DNA of 64,000 nucleotides from Halichondria panicea (Eukaryota; Porifera; Demospongiae; Suberitida; Halichondriidae): positions 14,690,198 to 14,754,197 of the forward strand of contig NC_087377.1 of the NCBI RefSeq assembly GCF_963675165.1, written 5' to 3'. The position numbers and the translations under genes are program-made. Below the pieces are notes generated by a model. The model saw only the letters and a program-made list of their open reading frames with translations, did not search any database and was not told the DNA's origin. Shown here piece after piece: positions 36,241 to 47,672 of this stretch; position 1 is the first letter of the stretch, and each line of letters opens with the position of its first letter.

Positions 36241-39200
36241 ACAAACACACTACCGTATACCTTGCTTGTGCATGCGCACCGAGGCATAATTATATATATA
36301 GTTATCACTCATGCATGCATACATAAATGGATGAACCCTCCAGCTGCAGAGGGATATAAGTAATTCACGCATTTGTTAGAGAGAGGTTGTTTTCTTTATT
36401 GTGCTCAAGGGCTGACAGTGCATGCATGGGCAAGAAAGGACAAGCTTAGCTATAGTTAGCCTCGTTCCAACCGAGTTGTCTCTAAAATAACGCTAGATCG
36501 CCAACTTCAATCGTTTTATTTCGGCCTGGGAACAAGGCTATAAGCTGCAGTATGACATGTGTAGTATATTGTTTAGCCAAGCATGCAGTGAAAGTGCATG
36601 GTTGCTTATGCATATACTATAATTATGCATTCACGGTACATAATTATATAGTATATGCAATCAATCGTGCAATAGAAAAAAGTATTTACCCCATCCAATA
36701 ATAAAGAATATCCACCATTTCTTGGATATTTGGTTGAAGACAAGCACCAACATCAGATAGAGCATGATTCCCTCACACAGCATCCAAAAGAACACAGTAG
36801 TGAACAGGTAGTGAAGGAGAGCAGCCACAAACACACACGCTCCCTGCAAGTGATGGAGAATTGTAAAGGATCAATACAGTATAGACTCTCGCTAATCTGG
36901 CTCTCTGAATTATGGTCAGCTCGATAATAATTATACCAGCCGTTTTCGTTATAGGCATGGATTGCTATAATTATAGCTAGATCAATACTGCACAAACTCA
37001 CCCTGAAATGCGGCCACCTCGCTATTCCATATATATACTAGTCAGTTCTAACATGCTCCAAGCCAGATTCTTTAATGGGATACACATAATATATATTATG
37101 TAATACGAATATAATTATGAGAGCAAAAGGCCAAGTCATGGATCCTACTGTATACAGTAAAAGTTTGGAACAACAGTGAACAATCTAATTTGTGAATGAG
37201 CCAAATAAGCAGAAAAAATTGACACTTTGCTATCTGTATAACTTTTACAATCATGCAGGCAAGGATGGTGATATCATAAAAGTATACTGAAATAGGTATC
37301 TGCGATCTTATTTTTGAGATGCCATAAGCACTCACAAAGCGCAAATGGAGTATAATAGTATTATGATATATATAAGGCTTGCTCATATATGCATGAATTT
37401 CGGCATGCACGTTGTCCGTTAAAGTTTTAAGGTAAAGTGTACCAGCTATACAATACTGCTTATAGATACACGACTCAAGTTATACACCTCACCTTGTTGG
37501 CCACAGCAGTCTCTACTCCTGACAGGAACACCACGTAACCAAGCAGCAAAGAAATAGACAGGTTGAGATGGATAAAGCTATGAACCTTGGTCAGTAGCTC
37601 TTTTCTAAGTATCAACAGCATAATAATTAAGGTTTTATGTAGGCAAAGCTTCAATAATTACCTCAATGTCAAGAAATAGAGGATAGACAAAAAAAGAAAG
37701 AAGATGGAGATGGAACAACCAACATAAGTCACCACCGACAGAGCAAACCTGATCTCTGGAGTTGTGTCCTACAAAGATCAAACATAATTATGAACTGATC
37801 TAAAGTATTCGCTGCATGAGGCTCACATTCAGTGCTCCAGTGACATCCATTAGAACAGAAAATGCTGTGAAATGACTGCTCTCACAGACAATATTATACA
37901 CTCTCATTTGCTCGTCTTCACCCACACTGACTGTAATCACACCTTCCGTGGACCACGTGCTGTTGGCCGCATCACTGACAAAATAAATCTTTGACAACAA
38001 TAAACATTAGGAGGACATGCAGCTCACCTAGAAACACTCCAAAATACACATCTTGCATTTTCAGCAACTTCATCTTCAGAGAACTGCACAGTGACACACA
38101 TGCAAGCATGAATTAGTGTTGCTTGTAAGTCCAACTACCTTTTGGGTGGTGAATCTGAAGGTTGCCTGTGCCTGAGAGTTAGTTAACTTTACATTGGAGA
38201 AGACTTGACTAGAAATAACCTGTGACACTGGTCTGGTCGTGTTCCTGCATATATAAACACAATGAGACAGAATAGAACATGATTTAGTATAGTACATTTC
38301 AAAGTTGGTTTTTGGAAGAAAATTCTCCAAGTTGGAAAATAGAATGTTGACTGCTGTAACATTCCCATCTGAAAATTGAGACAGACACGGATAAATTGGT
38401 TACCACCATAGTTTATGAAATACTTAGAGCGCCTCTCTCCATAAGATGAGCAGCTGGTATCACAGTTTGGGCTGAGCCTGTTTCTTCACTGACTTCGATA
38501 ACTTCAGGAAAGATAATGTCATCCAAACTAGTGGTGTCAACTTCAATTGCAGCTAGTACTGGACGGTAAATGCAAATATACTAGCTTCAAATCAAGCTAT
38601 TTAGCAATGATTATAAATGCATGCATGGTGGAAGTACCCGTACCGATGTTCTGTCTCACAAGTGTGATCTCTGTCACGTTTCCTGTATCCACAGCTTTAC
38701 TCCTTAGTGCCAATGACACATACTGACCATATAACTCTGCACTCAACAGCAATTGCTGACTCTCAGCAGCAGAATCCTGAAGTAATATTTGCATGATTGT
38801 CAGTTAAGTACTGTATATTTGTATACCTCTTGTAATCTTTCCCATCCTTCTGTATTCCTCTCATCCAGAACATTGTTGAGAACGTTCATAACTTCCTGCA
38901 AGACACTAATAAAAGGGATGTTTTACTTAACTTATAGTCTTACTTCACTAAAATTGAGAGAAGACATGGGGCTAGCAGTCTCAACGTTTTGAACGAGGTA
39001 ATTCACACTTGACTTGACGATCGTATTAGTAATGCTGAGGCCTTGAGGGAATATGGTGGAGTCTCCAGTTGCATTTACACTAGTAGCCTCCGCAAGAGAA
39101 ACAAGAAGGTCATCAACTTCACTCTGAGATGCATTTCTAGAAAATAGTTCATTTGCCTGAATGGAGAATAAATCGTTATGAAACGACGATATCAAGGGCT

Positions 39201-42200
39201 TATATAGGGCATGCATGCAACTCAGGCTATTCTCAGACTCAGCAAACTTCATAATTATACTGTTACTCATTCCGCTGGGCGGAATGCTTGCCACTATACT
39301 GGACTCTATTTATATAGTACATCCTGTCTCTGAAATGAAGTTGGATGATTACATAGTTTCTCTTTAAGCCTTTGACGATATACACGTGCAACATTATTCA
39401 GTATATATACGTATGACAGACAGTGCATGTATTTGTGTAAATTAATACATGCAGTAACTGCAAAAGCCTCACCCTGTCAAGAAGTGAGATGAATACTTCC
39501 CTTAGGCTAGTGCATTTATCAATATTCACTGCTTCCCACACACCACTCAGTGTACAGAAACGATTTGCAGTACCTATTAATACATGCACATCAACACACA
39601 GTCACATGGAATGATAAAATGATACCTAAAGTTTTTCCATTTTCATTTTGTGGGCATTGCTGGGAATAGGAAAAGCCAGCCACAGTGGCAGGGAAGACAA
39701 GCCCCCATACAGAATCACGTTCAGCTTCACACTGAACCACGACTATAGATAAAAACCATAATTATAATCAAATTGTGTTTTCTATTCAGTTGCTACGACC
39801 ATGAACGAGGCAGAGTCCAAACAGCACATGCAAGTGTTTATGCATTCGCTTTGGTTGGACTCCACCCAACTAAATGAGTATGAGGATGCAATATCAAAGT
39901 TCGGCAGCCTCGCAGACCCGAACTGTATAGTCTGAACACATCAATTTCAGCCAGGAGGTATATAATTATAGCCTCGAATCTGGGCCGATCAAAATACCGA
40001 ATTTTGTCAGATGTCAATAATCGTCAGCTAAAACGAACAAAATGAGATTGATTCTAACTCCAATAGGTGGCTATGGGACTACTAACCAGTGAACATTTGT
40101 GGGTCAAATCGCTTCCAGTCGGAGCTGTGATCACTAGAAAAAACTGTCCAATCGTTCGATTTTCGGCGGGATGGGGCGTCTTACTATGCATAGTATTGCG
40201 GATTCACTATCATCTATACCACATTTCCTTGTTTGTATAATGAAGTGCTTTGTATGTGTGGCTGATACTGTTTGATCTGAATATCATTCAGTACAATGAA
40301 TAATGTCAGCAGCACTTAGCGGTTTGACATAATTATTATATGGCATGATTTGTACATACATACATATAGCTAGACGATACTGAATCATAAGACGCTCCAC
40401 ATCCACTCGTGTGCTCTTGCACTGACACATAGCACAGTATAGTGTTGAGCAGACTGAGAATATTCTCTTCTCGTGTAGTTGTGGAATATACAGCCTTGGA
40501 AAACATTGTAGCATTAATTGCCGTTTTCATTGAGCACATTCACTCTAATGCTTGCAAAAAGGGGGGGGGGAGGGTGACATTATCAGTAACTTTTACTGTT
40601 AAAAAAATGAGTTGTTTCAAAGTCTAGCTATGATAATAATGTGAGGGAGGTTGTTAGGATGATCAGCGGCAATCAATAATTGTCCAATAAAAGCGGATTA
40701 AGATATCAGCATGTTGAGGGAAATCCAAAAAAAGTGAATCATCACTTCAACCACGAGAGGATCTTTGCACTACTCTACTGCCATTACTCGCAGGAATACA
40801 GTACTTTTACACACATGCATGAACGTGTACATGAATGATATTCTAGTGATCTTCTATTTAAATAGTATTTAAATGCTCAACTTACTATTACAGACGACTT
40901 CACCAGTTCTAGACAATGAAGCCACAAATCCATTCAAGCAGCTACAGTTGAACTGTCCCATGTTATTCAAACAAATAGAATTTTGACCACAGTTGCATTG
41001 TATGGGAGATAATCTCATGCCTCCAGGGTAACCATACGAATTGAATGCATTGAATCCATACACTGAGACACCTAGAACGGCTGAGCTGTTTTGATGGCGG
41101 ATAGAATGAGCTCCAGTAGACACATTTGTTCTACTTATATGGCCACAAATATCTCCACTTGAACAGACAACATTCCTCCAGCCAGTAACAATGGAATTGT
41201 CTAGTAATATTTGTGCAGTTTGAAAGAACTCAGAAGGAACATACACCGTGACATAGTTGGATACGAAAAGAAGAAACGCTTTGACCAAATAATTATTTGT
41301 ATACTGCTCAATTGGAGGGATCATCATCATGAATGGGTCTCCCATGCCATCACTATCCCTACCATACGCATACTGTGTGACCAGTACTGGTGAAGTGGAT
41401 TCAATGCTACAGAAACTGTTAATAGGGATTTCAAATTCTCTGAAACTCCCTCCACTCTGTAACTGGAATTGACTGACTGATACAACAGTGTTACAGTTCA
41501 CAACTACATTTGCTGCTCGGGCACTAAGAACACGAATACGTTCACCAGAAGATCTACCCTCGAGAGATGCCACGAGGAATTTTGAGCCCCATGTCACAGT
41601 CGGAGGCACTTGTTCAACCACGTGGTCACAACCACCTATACCTGGAGGAACTAAAATACAATCAGATCCACTAAACACAGACAAAGGTTTGGAGCTAGTT
41701 ATTCTTGTTCCCGTGAGATCATTATCGCTTTCAATCTGATATGTTTCCATACTATTGAGTGTTATTGTCGAGGAAATGAATTTGACAACAGTTTCATTTT
41801 CACAAGCCACCAGCAAAATCGCACTAGGATAGACACTACTAATGGTGTCATAGGAGATTCCATAATATTCATATTCATCAACTGCCATTATAGAACATGG
41901 TAACGCTAAATAAGCATCTGCACTACCTGAATGAAAAGACAGCCCATACACACTGATGTTTCCATCAGCTTCAACAAAGATTCCCTTGTTCCTTTCATCA
42001 ACAGATAATACCTCAAAACTGGATGGAACGTTTACCCTAGTTGAAGAGTTAGAAATGTTCCCACTGATATTAATTGGAGTGACTGTGAAATTAACACTTG
42101 ACTTTGGGTTTGTGATAAATAAGAACAACTCGTCTGCGCCTTGACCAAAACTTGTTGGGAAACCGACCGCAAATTTTTTTCCAGCACTTGATGAGGTCTC

Positions 42201-42352
42201 ATCTAGGATTAATGGACAGTTCAAGGCTTAATACATGTTAATAGAGACTACAAGAATTCAGTCCTACCTGTAATTTGGGCATCACAAGATGGAGCAAATG
42301 TGATTATGATTATTGTCAATGCCAAAGTAGATCTAGCAATTCTGTAGCTCAT
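34389..42352 (-). CDS. Adhesion GPCR with IgGFc-binding-like and EGF N-terminus
   Basis: Exons: 42352-42268, 42226-40886, 39742-39626, 39573-39473, 39156-38944, 38895-38827, 38776-38644, 38552-38424, 38368-38296, 38244-38139, 38083-38028, 37974-37827, 37768-37662, 37604-37493, 36843-36690, 35660-35594, 35428-35353, 35211-35111, 35029-34861, 34805-34728, then a tail exon. Phases agree through 1145 residues. Signal peptide 1-27; IgGFc-binding-like domain about 30-430 ([42 protein letters not shown]); EGF-like 437-475; HRM 476-548; GAIN then GPS (CVFWSVSS...[11 protein letters not shown], about 800-850); seven helices 858-1119 (TM6-7 [11 protein letters not shown]...[13 protein letters not shown]). 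The tail is uncertain: in phase it ends at 34495; another open frame in the same exon ends at 34389, 10 nt before an AATAAA. It is a plasma-membrane receptor, with ligand unknown. Confidence 0.88.
36193..36250 (+). repeat. CA dinucleotide microsatellite in a GPCR intron
   Basis: About 24 CA units with two interruptions, inside the intron between exons 15 and 16. Confidence 0.95.
36457..36540. mobile_element. 84-bp miniature element with TAGCCTCG-type ends
   Basis: TAGCCTCGTTCCAACCGAG at the left and TTCGGCCTGGGAACAAGGCTA at the right are imperfect inverted repeats of the same family as 25340-26418. No clear target duplication is seen. It lies in a GPCR intron. Confidence 0.6.
36870..37040. 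repeat. Possible pogo-like repeat remnant
   Basis: CAGTATAGACTCTCGCTAAT near 36878 and GCGGCCACCTCGCTATTCC near 37011. Related blocks occur at 14425-14500. Within a GPCR intron. Confidence 0.3.
39743..40885. other. Large GPCR intron between the EGF and HRM exons
   Basis: Contains a ~100-bp dispersed repeat copy (39968-40065, same as 3118-3226) and a 10-base G run at 40561. A 44-codon plus-strand ORF (39801-39935, [18 protein letters not shown]) has no recognisable domain. Confidence 0.5.
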
Positions 42353-43400
42353 TATTTTTACATCTAATAGCAACTGTTTGATTAGTATAATATAGCTGAG
42401 CAACTGGTTGATTAGAGTATAGCATGCAACTGGTTGATTAAACAGATATTGATTTTCAGTGAGGCTAAACTAACAATGCTCACTAACTATATAAGTCTAG
42501 GTTTAATAGCCAGGTATAAATCTCTGAAATATTAACCCCCCCCCCCCATAGATCAATACTATATAAGCCCCCCATATGGTGGGTGCTTCTGAATCACAGT
42601 CCCCCCTGCTGTAGATCTAGATCTATTTGGATTTATGTTGCTCCCCCCCCTGCCCCCCCCTGACCACTGTATACTGCATTAGACAGTCTCCTGTCAGAAG
42701 GCTGGAGCTTAGAGAACTGTTTTTGTGCTATTCCCATAGACCCCACAGTTTTTCATAGCTATCCATACTTGAGAGGATCACCAGCAATAATACAACAAAG
42801 CACGATGGCAATAATTGCTTCACAGAGAGAGAGAAATTTGTTGAGCGCCAAGCGTTCAGAAAATCATAAGAAATGTGTCAACAATGCTGAAGTTATGGCT
42901 GCTGAAGATGTTCAACTGCAACCTCGACCCCCCTCCCCCCCTCTCCGTTTAATACAGATCTAGCCTCGGGGACTTTTTCAGCTGCCATAACATGAATTCC
43001 GTGTATTCAATTTCAAGAAAGAAAGATACCTTTCAGTATATGGAAACCCAAAATGACCATTCAGTTCTCCATAAATATATATTCCACTCAGTATAATGCC
43101 TTTTCATTCTAAACATCTGCTCTGGAATGCATTTCATATCTGCATGTCGTTCCATATTCCGTTCCACATTTCTTTTTTACCCCCCTGGAGAGCTGTGTCA
43201 TAATTAGCTATTAATATAGGAATGCTATACATTTGGTGTAATCACAATGTGATCTATGTATTATTTTTGATCGTTTGACATCTACATGGGATTGTACTTT
43301 TGACTGTCTATTAAAGGATGTATTTAGTAGCCCTTGGACCGAAGAGTTGTCACAGTGTCATTATAATTGAAGCCAAATGTCATAATTTGATGTTTTGTTC
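42353..43400. other. Upstream region of the adhesion GPCR, C-rich runs
   Basis: Poly-C runs near 42537, 42643 and 42653. A 64-codon plus-strand ORF (42769-42963, MRGSPAIIQQSTMAIIASQR) has no motif I know. No TATA box is evident. Confidence 0.4.
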
Positions 43401-43411
43401 TCTTTCTATGT

Positions 43412-44310
43412 GTGCAGTGCTTAATTGTGACGGTGGCTGGATTCGTGGTCATCTTCTTGGTGGGCAGTTACAATGAGTCGGCCTTCCCTTACGCCTTACG
43501 CCATTGTCGGCATTGTACTCACCACTCTCATGATACAGCAGTTCCTATCGGGAATATTGTGAGCATTAGTTGTGTGTATGATAGCCTTGTGAGATATGTA
43601 GCAATAGAAATGAGTTGAATTCTGGCTCATGTTACTCTCCGCATACATCTGATGTACAGTATGCCTACGTTCGATACTCTCTTCTCTATCATATACTCTT
43701 GGTGAAACTTGGTCACCCTATAAGTAGGTTACACCCTCAGGCTCTACATAATGCAACCAGGTATTACTGCTCCATATAGTATGTGTTTGTGTACATACCT
43801 GTGTGTAGCAGACCACCTACTTATTACAGCCATTGTTACCATAATAAATGACCTCGTACTTGTATTCTAATCATGCAACTATTGTTTCATTCCCTCCCAC
43901 AGCCATCTGTGTGTGGACAAGGAGGGTGGTAAGACCCCCCCCCTGAAAAGATTGCCTATCGCAAGTATTGGGAACTTCATCATACCATCTTAGGTTAATT
44001 CCTCACCATAGCGATAGGACTGGGACAGGTGAGCATAATCATTAATTAATGCACTGTTATGATGACAGAGAGCTGCTAACTGTAACAGTTACGTAAATTA
44101 AACTTTCTGTTTACATTATGGGAACTAGAAGCGTGTTTATAGTTTACTTACATTTTAGGGTATGTTTTGCTATGCATATGTTTATCTGCTTACACACGCA
44201 ATAATTATTGTGTTGGCTTTTAATACACCTCGATCGTTTTCCCTTCATTCTGCAGGTGACTCTGGGGGTCTTCTTAACCAATGCCCCCTTGATTGTGTAG
44301 GATGTGTGGG
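43412..44310 (+). other. Possible exons of a membrane protein fragment
   Basis: On the plus strand 43412-43546 reads CLIVTVAGFVVIFLVGSYNE and, after a 1-nt shift, AIVGIVLTTLMIQQFLSGIL followed by GTGAGC. A second hydrophobic piece, VTLGVFLTNAPLIV, follows a CTGCAG near 44255. The pieces look like transmembrane exons of one gene, but a frame break and missing neighbours make it a fragment at best. I do not recognise the family. Confidence 0.25.
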
Positions 44311-44629
44311 CGGGTCTGGGAGGGGTCTGGGAGGCGCCTGGCTGATTGTGTGTGTTATGCACGAGTGTGTCTACGTCTGTTGCAAGATAGCTCACAGAGG
44401 GCAGAAAGGTTTATAAGGCAATCAGTAGAACATTGACTCTTCCCACACATATAATTATTACATGGCATGTTTTATCTTTCCCAAATTATGTAGCTATACA
44501 TCCACTCTGTTATAAGCTAGAGTATATACATCTATTCCTGGTTTATAATACCGGTACTTGTATATAATACATATGTGCCAAGGGTGTATTTTCTCTTTGT
44601 ATATACGTGCCCTGATTGTGCTATATATG

Positions 44630-44740
44630 TTGTCACCAACCAGAACAAACCCAGTGTTACAACTGTACTTAGCCATGGCATTGAAAGCATAGTTGCCATT
44701 TTCATCAGAAGTAGAACTACTGTGTGTCACAAAACCTGCA
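44630..44740 (-). pseudogene. Isolated CCP-like exon fragment
   Basis: Reads GFVTHSSSTSDENGNYAFNA then MAKYSCNTGFVLVGD, a sushi-like core (YxCNxGFxLxG) after a TGCAG acceptor. No partner exons are seen nearby. Confidence 0.45.
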
Positions 44741-44884
44741 TGCATAATCACAGTAAAAACACATTCGTTACAGTAGCATAAAACATAATTTTTTGACATT
44801 TCATGTAGAAATAACATAAATTTCTGTCATTTTAACTAAAATACGATTATGCATCTCATTATAACATAAGTGTTTTGCTGTATA

Positions 44885-45093
44885 CCGTATTACTAGAATG
44901 TTTTGTGAGCATCAAACATTTGCGAACTTTGTGATGGTTGATTAATTCGCAACAATTAAAATCCGCAAAACCTAAACTATTACTAGTAAATACACATGAT
45001 CCTTGCCAGAACGCAATAGTTAGATCGCAAAGGGTCAAATTTTCTGGCTCATTCACAAAGGTTTTTCACCAGCAAAATATTCTAGTGATACGG
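44885..45093. mobile_element. 209-bp miniature element, TA-flanked, uninterrupted copy
   Basis: Ends CCGTATTACTAGAAT and ATTCTAGTGATACGG are inverted, with TA on both outer sides (44883-44884, 45094-45095). It is the uninterrupted counterpart of the element at 45889-46932. Confidence 0.8.
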
Positions 45094-45177
45094 TAGTAGC
45101 TTCATAAATTATTATGTAGCTTTAATTGACCACCTATATGACCACCGAGGCATCAGGACCCGTGGTATATATATATT

Positions 45178-45405
45178 GTGAGGAATCGAATTTAACGACA
45201 GTTTCATTTTCACAGGCCACCAACAAAATCACACTAGAGTAGCCTCCTCTACTATAAATGGTGTCATAGGAGATTCCATAATAATTAATTTGTATTCATC
45301 AACTGCCATTTTAGAACATGGTAACGCTTAGGCCAAATAAGCGTCTGTAGTATATGAATAAAAAGATTCCCATATACATACAGCTTCAACAAGGATCACC
45401 TTGGG
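45178..45405 (-). pseudogene. Fragment of the IgGFc-binding exon of the adhesion GPCR
   Basis: Matches 41770-41985 (plus-strand blocks GACAGTTTCATTTTCACA, GGTGTCATAGGAGATTCCAT, CATCAACTGCCATTTTAGAA) with several small indels. Only about 225 bp remain. Confidence 0.75.
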
Positions 45406-45886
45406 GTCATTCCACATCAATTCAACAACAAAAAAAGTGACCGTCTCAGATTTGGACGAAACTTGGCACATAAGTAGTATATGAGGTGACATTGATGCAA
45501 CACAAGTTTTAAGCTCTTTTTATTTTATAGCTTCCGGGTTATGAATATATCGAAATCTGTACACTGGTAATGCCCAGTTTTTCAGTTTTAATTTTCAAAG
45601 TTTTGCACTTTACTATCTTATAGTACAGAAAATTCTCTTTCACGTGATATGTTATATGGCTTCAATCAATAAAGTAGCTGCGGGGAGGGTGTTAATTAGA
45701 ACTTTAATTACTTAAAAAGTGGTGTTTTAATTTTCCCGAAAATGGTTCCTAATTTATTTTTATTTTTATTTTGGGGCATAATCTAATATCTGTACGAATT
45801 TGGTTTGGGGTTTCTATATATAATTATATGGGCTCGAGAGAGAGAGATACAAATCAAAATGTGGTGACACATTCCATTCCCTTACA
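45406..45886. other. Spacer with a possible dispersed repeat
   Basis: Begins GGGGTCATTCCACATCAATTC and continues GACCGTCTCAGATTTGGACG. This reads like repetitive DNA; there is no open frame. Confidence 0.3.
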
Positions 45887-45888
45887 TA

Positions 45889-46932
45889 CCGTATTACTAG
45901 AATGTTTTACGAGCATCACAAACATTTGCAAACTTTAATTTGTGATAGTTGATCACAATAAAATCTGCAAAACCTAAATTATACTAGTAAGTAGAGTAAA
46001 GGATGGAAATTCAAGCTACATGAAAATCCGGACGATTTAGCACGACGGCTAGCAAAAACAGAAAGAGCTATGCAGAAACTAACTGACACATAAAGAGAAA
46101 CATACCTTGTAATCGATCTGGTGCGGTATCAGCTTCACAGCTTTCCTCATAATGAGGTATTGAGCATGCAAAATAAACGTGCAGATAATTGCATTTTCGG
46201 AGAATGCTATGCAATTTCGAGTTGAGCTACTTAGAGCATCAATTAGCTAAATCTGAGGGTGCCATCAGCTTTTTCATGTCCACTTTACTCAGGATTAACC
46301 TTTAGCTGAGCAGAAACAGCTGCACTGCTGCACAAAACTTGCTGAGAAGTATTTGCACAAAACTGCTAGGTCAGCATTAATACCTACAAGTCAATTATCG
46401 AGGGCTAGCCGCACCTTGCTGTTGCTATGGTATTAATGCTGACCTAGCACTTTTTGTGCGAATACTTCTCAGCAAGTTTTGTGCAGCAGTGCAGCTGTTT
46501 CTGCTCAGCTAAAGGTTAATCCTGAGTAAAGTGGACATGAAAAAGCTGATGGCACCCTCAGATTTAGCTAATTGATGCTCTAAGTAGCTCAACTCGAAAT
46601 TGCATAGCATTCTCCGAAAATGCAATTATCTGCACGTTTATTTTGCATGCTCATTACCTCATTATGAAGAAAGCTGTGAAGCTGATACCGCACCAGATCG
46701 ATTACAAGGTATGTTTCTCTTTATGTGTCAAGTTAGTTTCTGCATAGCTCTTTCTGTTTTTGCTAGCGGTCGTGCTAAATCGTCCGGATTTTCATGTAGC
46801 TTGAATTTCCATGCTTTACTCTACACACGATCCTTGCCAGAACGCAATAGTCAGATCGCAAAGGGTCAAATTTTCTGCTCATTTGGCTCATTTGCAAAGG
46901 TTTATCACCCGCAAAATATTCTAGTGATACGG
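45889..46932. mobile_element. Second copy of the TA-flanked miniature element, split by an insertion
   Basis: Ends CCGTATTACTAGAAT and ATTCTAGTGATACGG as in 44885-45093, with outer TA at 45887-45888 and 46933-46934. Without the insert at 45994-46821 the remaining ~215 bp align with the uninterrupted copy. Confidence 0.8.
45994..46821. mobile_element. 828-bp foldback element inserted at TA
   Basis: Almost the whole element is one inverted repeat: arms of about 385 bp (starting GAGTAAAG) around a ~50-bp centre near 46381-46431. It is flanked by TA on both sides (45992-45993 and 46822-46823). The uninterrupted sister element has a single TA at this place (ACTAGTAAATACACATGATC), so the empty site is known. 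A TA duplication indicates a Tc1/mariner-type transposase acting in trans. Confidence 0.85.
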
Positions 46933-46934
46933 TA

Positions 46935-47672
46935 TAGTATAGTCTACATGAATGCTGCACCGAAGAACATCATGCACAGCGATACAGATTGGCTGACAGC
47001 TTAGAATGATGCAGGCTGAAACAAGAAAAACTATCATATTAATAGTAAATTGAGTTTGTTCATTTCAAACAGCACCATGCATTACATGTATCCTCATATT
47101 ATTGCATGCACACTTTTAATTGATACCCTGAAATCACTCTCAGCTAGATCTATAGTGAACTATTCCTAAAATTATGTTAGCAGTATCCCTCATTCTAAAA
47201 TACCATTACGTATGTGCCCTATATTATTGCTCTGCATGCATGCACATGCATGAGCTGTTAATTGATACCACCCTGAGATCATTGTAACCGATCCCTATTA
47301 ACAGTAAATTGAGCATTAAACAGCACAATTCATGCCCCACGTACTGTTGACGGTTAATTTTGATCTATAATTATGTTGTATACTACATGTTTCGCTGAAT
47401 AAAAGAGAATGGTTATAATAATTATATAGGCAATGTCTCAGGCTCGAGCATAATCTACCAAGGCCTATAATTATAGATATCAGCTAGGTCCATTGAGAAC
47501 AGCATTGCGGGATATATATAACATGCTGTTTGTTTAGCCATGCATACAGGTTTAGCCAGCTGCTGTGATCATAAAAGATACATTCAAAAACAACTGTGAA
47601 AGCAAACTGTTGACAATAGAAATGAATTAATACAACCTTACCATTATTGAAATAAACAAACATCAATTCAAC
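46935..47672. other. 3' flank of receptor D, copied from the A-B spacer
   Basis: 47255-47660 matches 22030-22430 in blocks (CACTGTTGACG/GTACTGTTGACGG, CAGGCTCGA, CCAGCTGCTGTGATCAT). No exon seen. Confidence 0.5.

Noticed and set aside
39801-39935. 44-codon plus-strand ORF in a GPCR intron
   Set aside because: No domain, no splice support and no sign of conservation that can be judged here.
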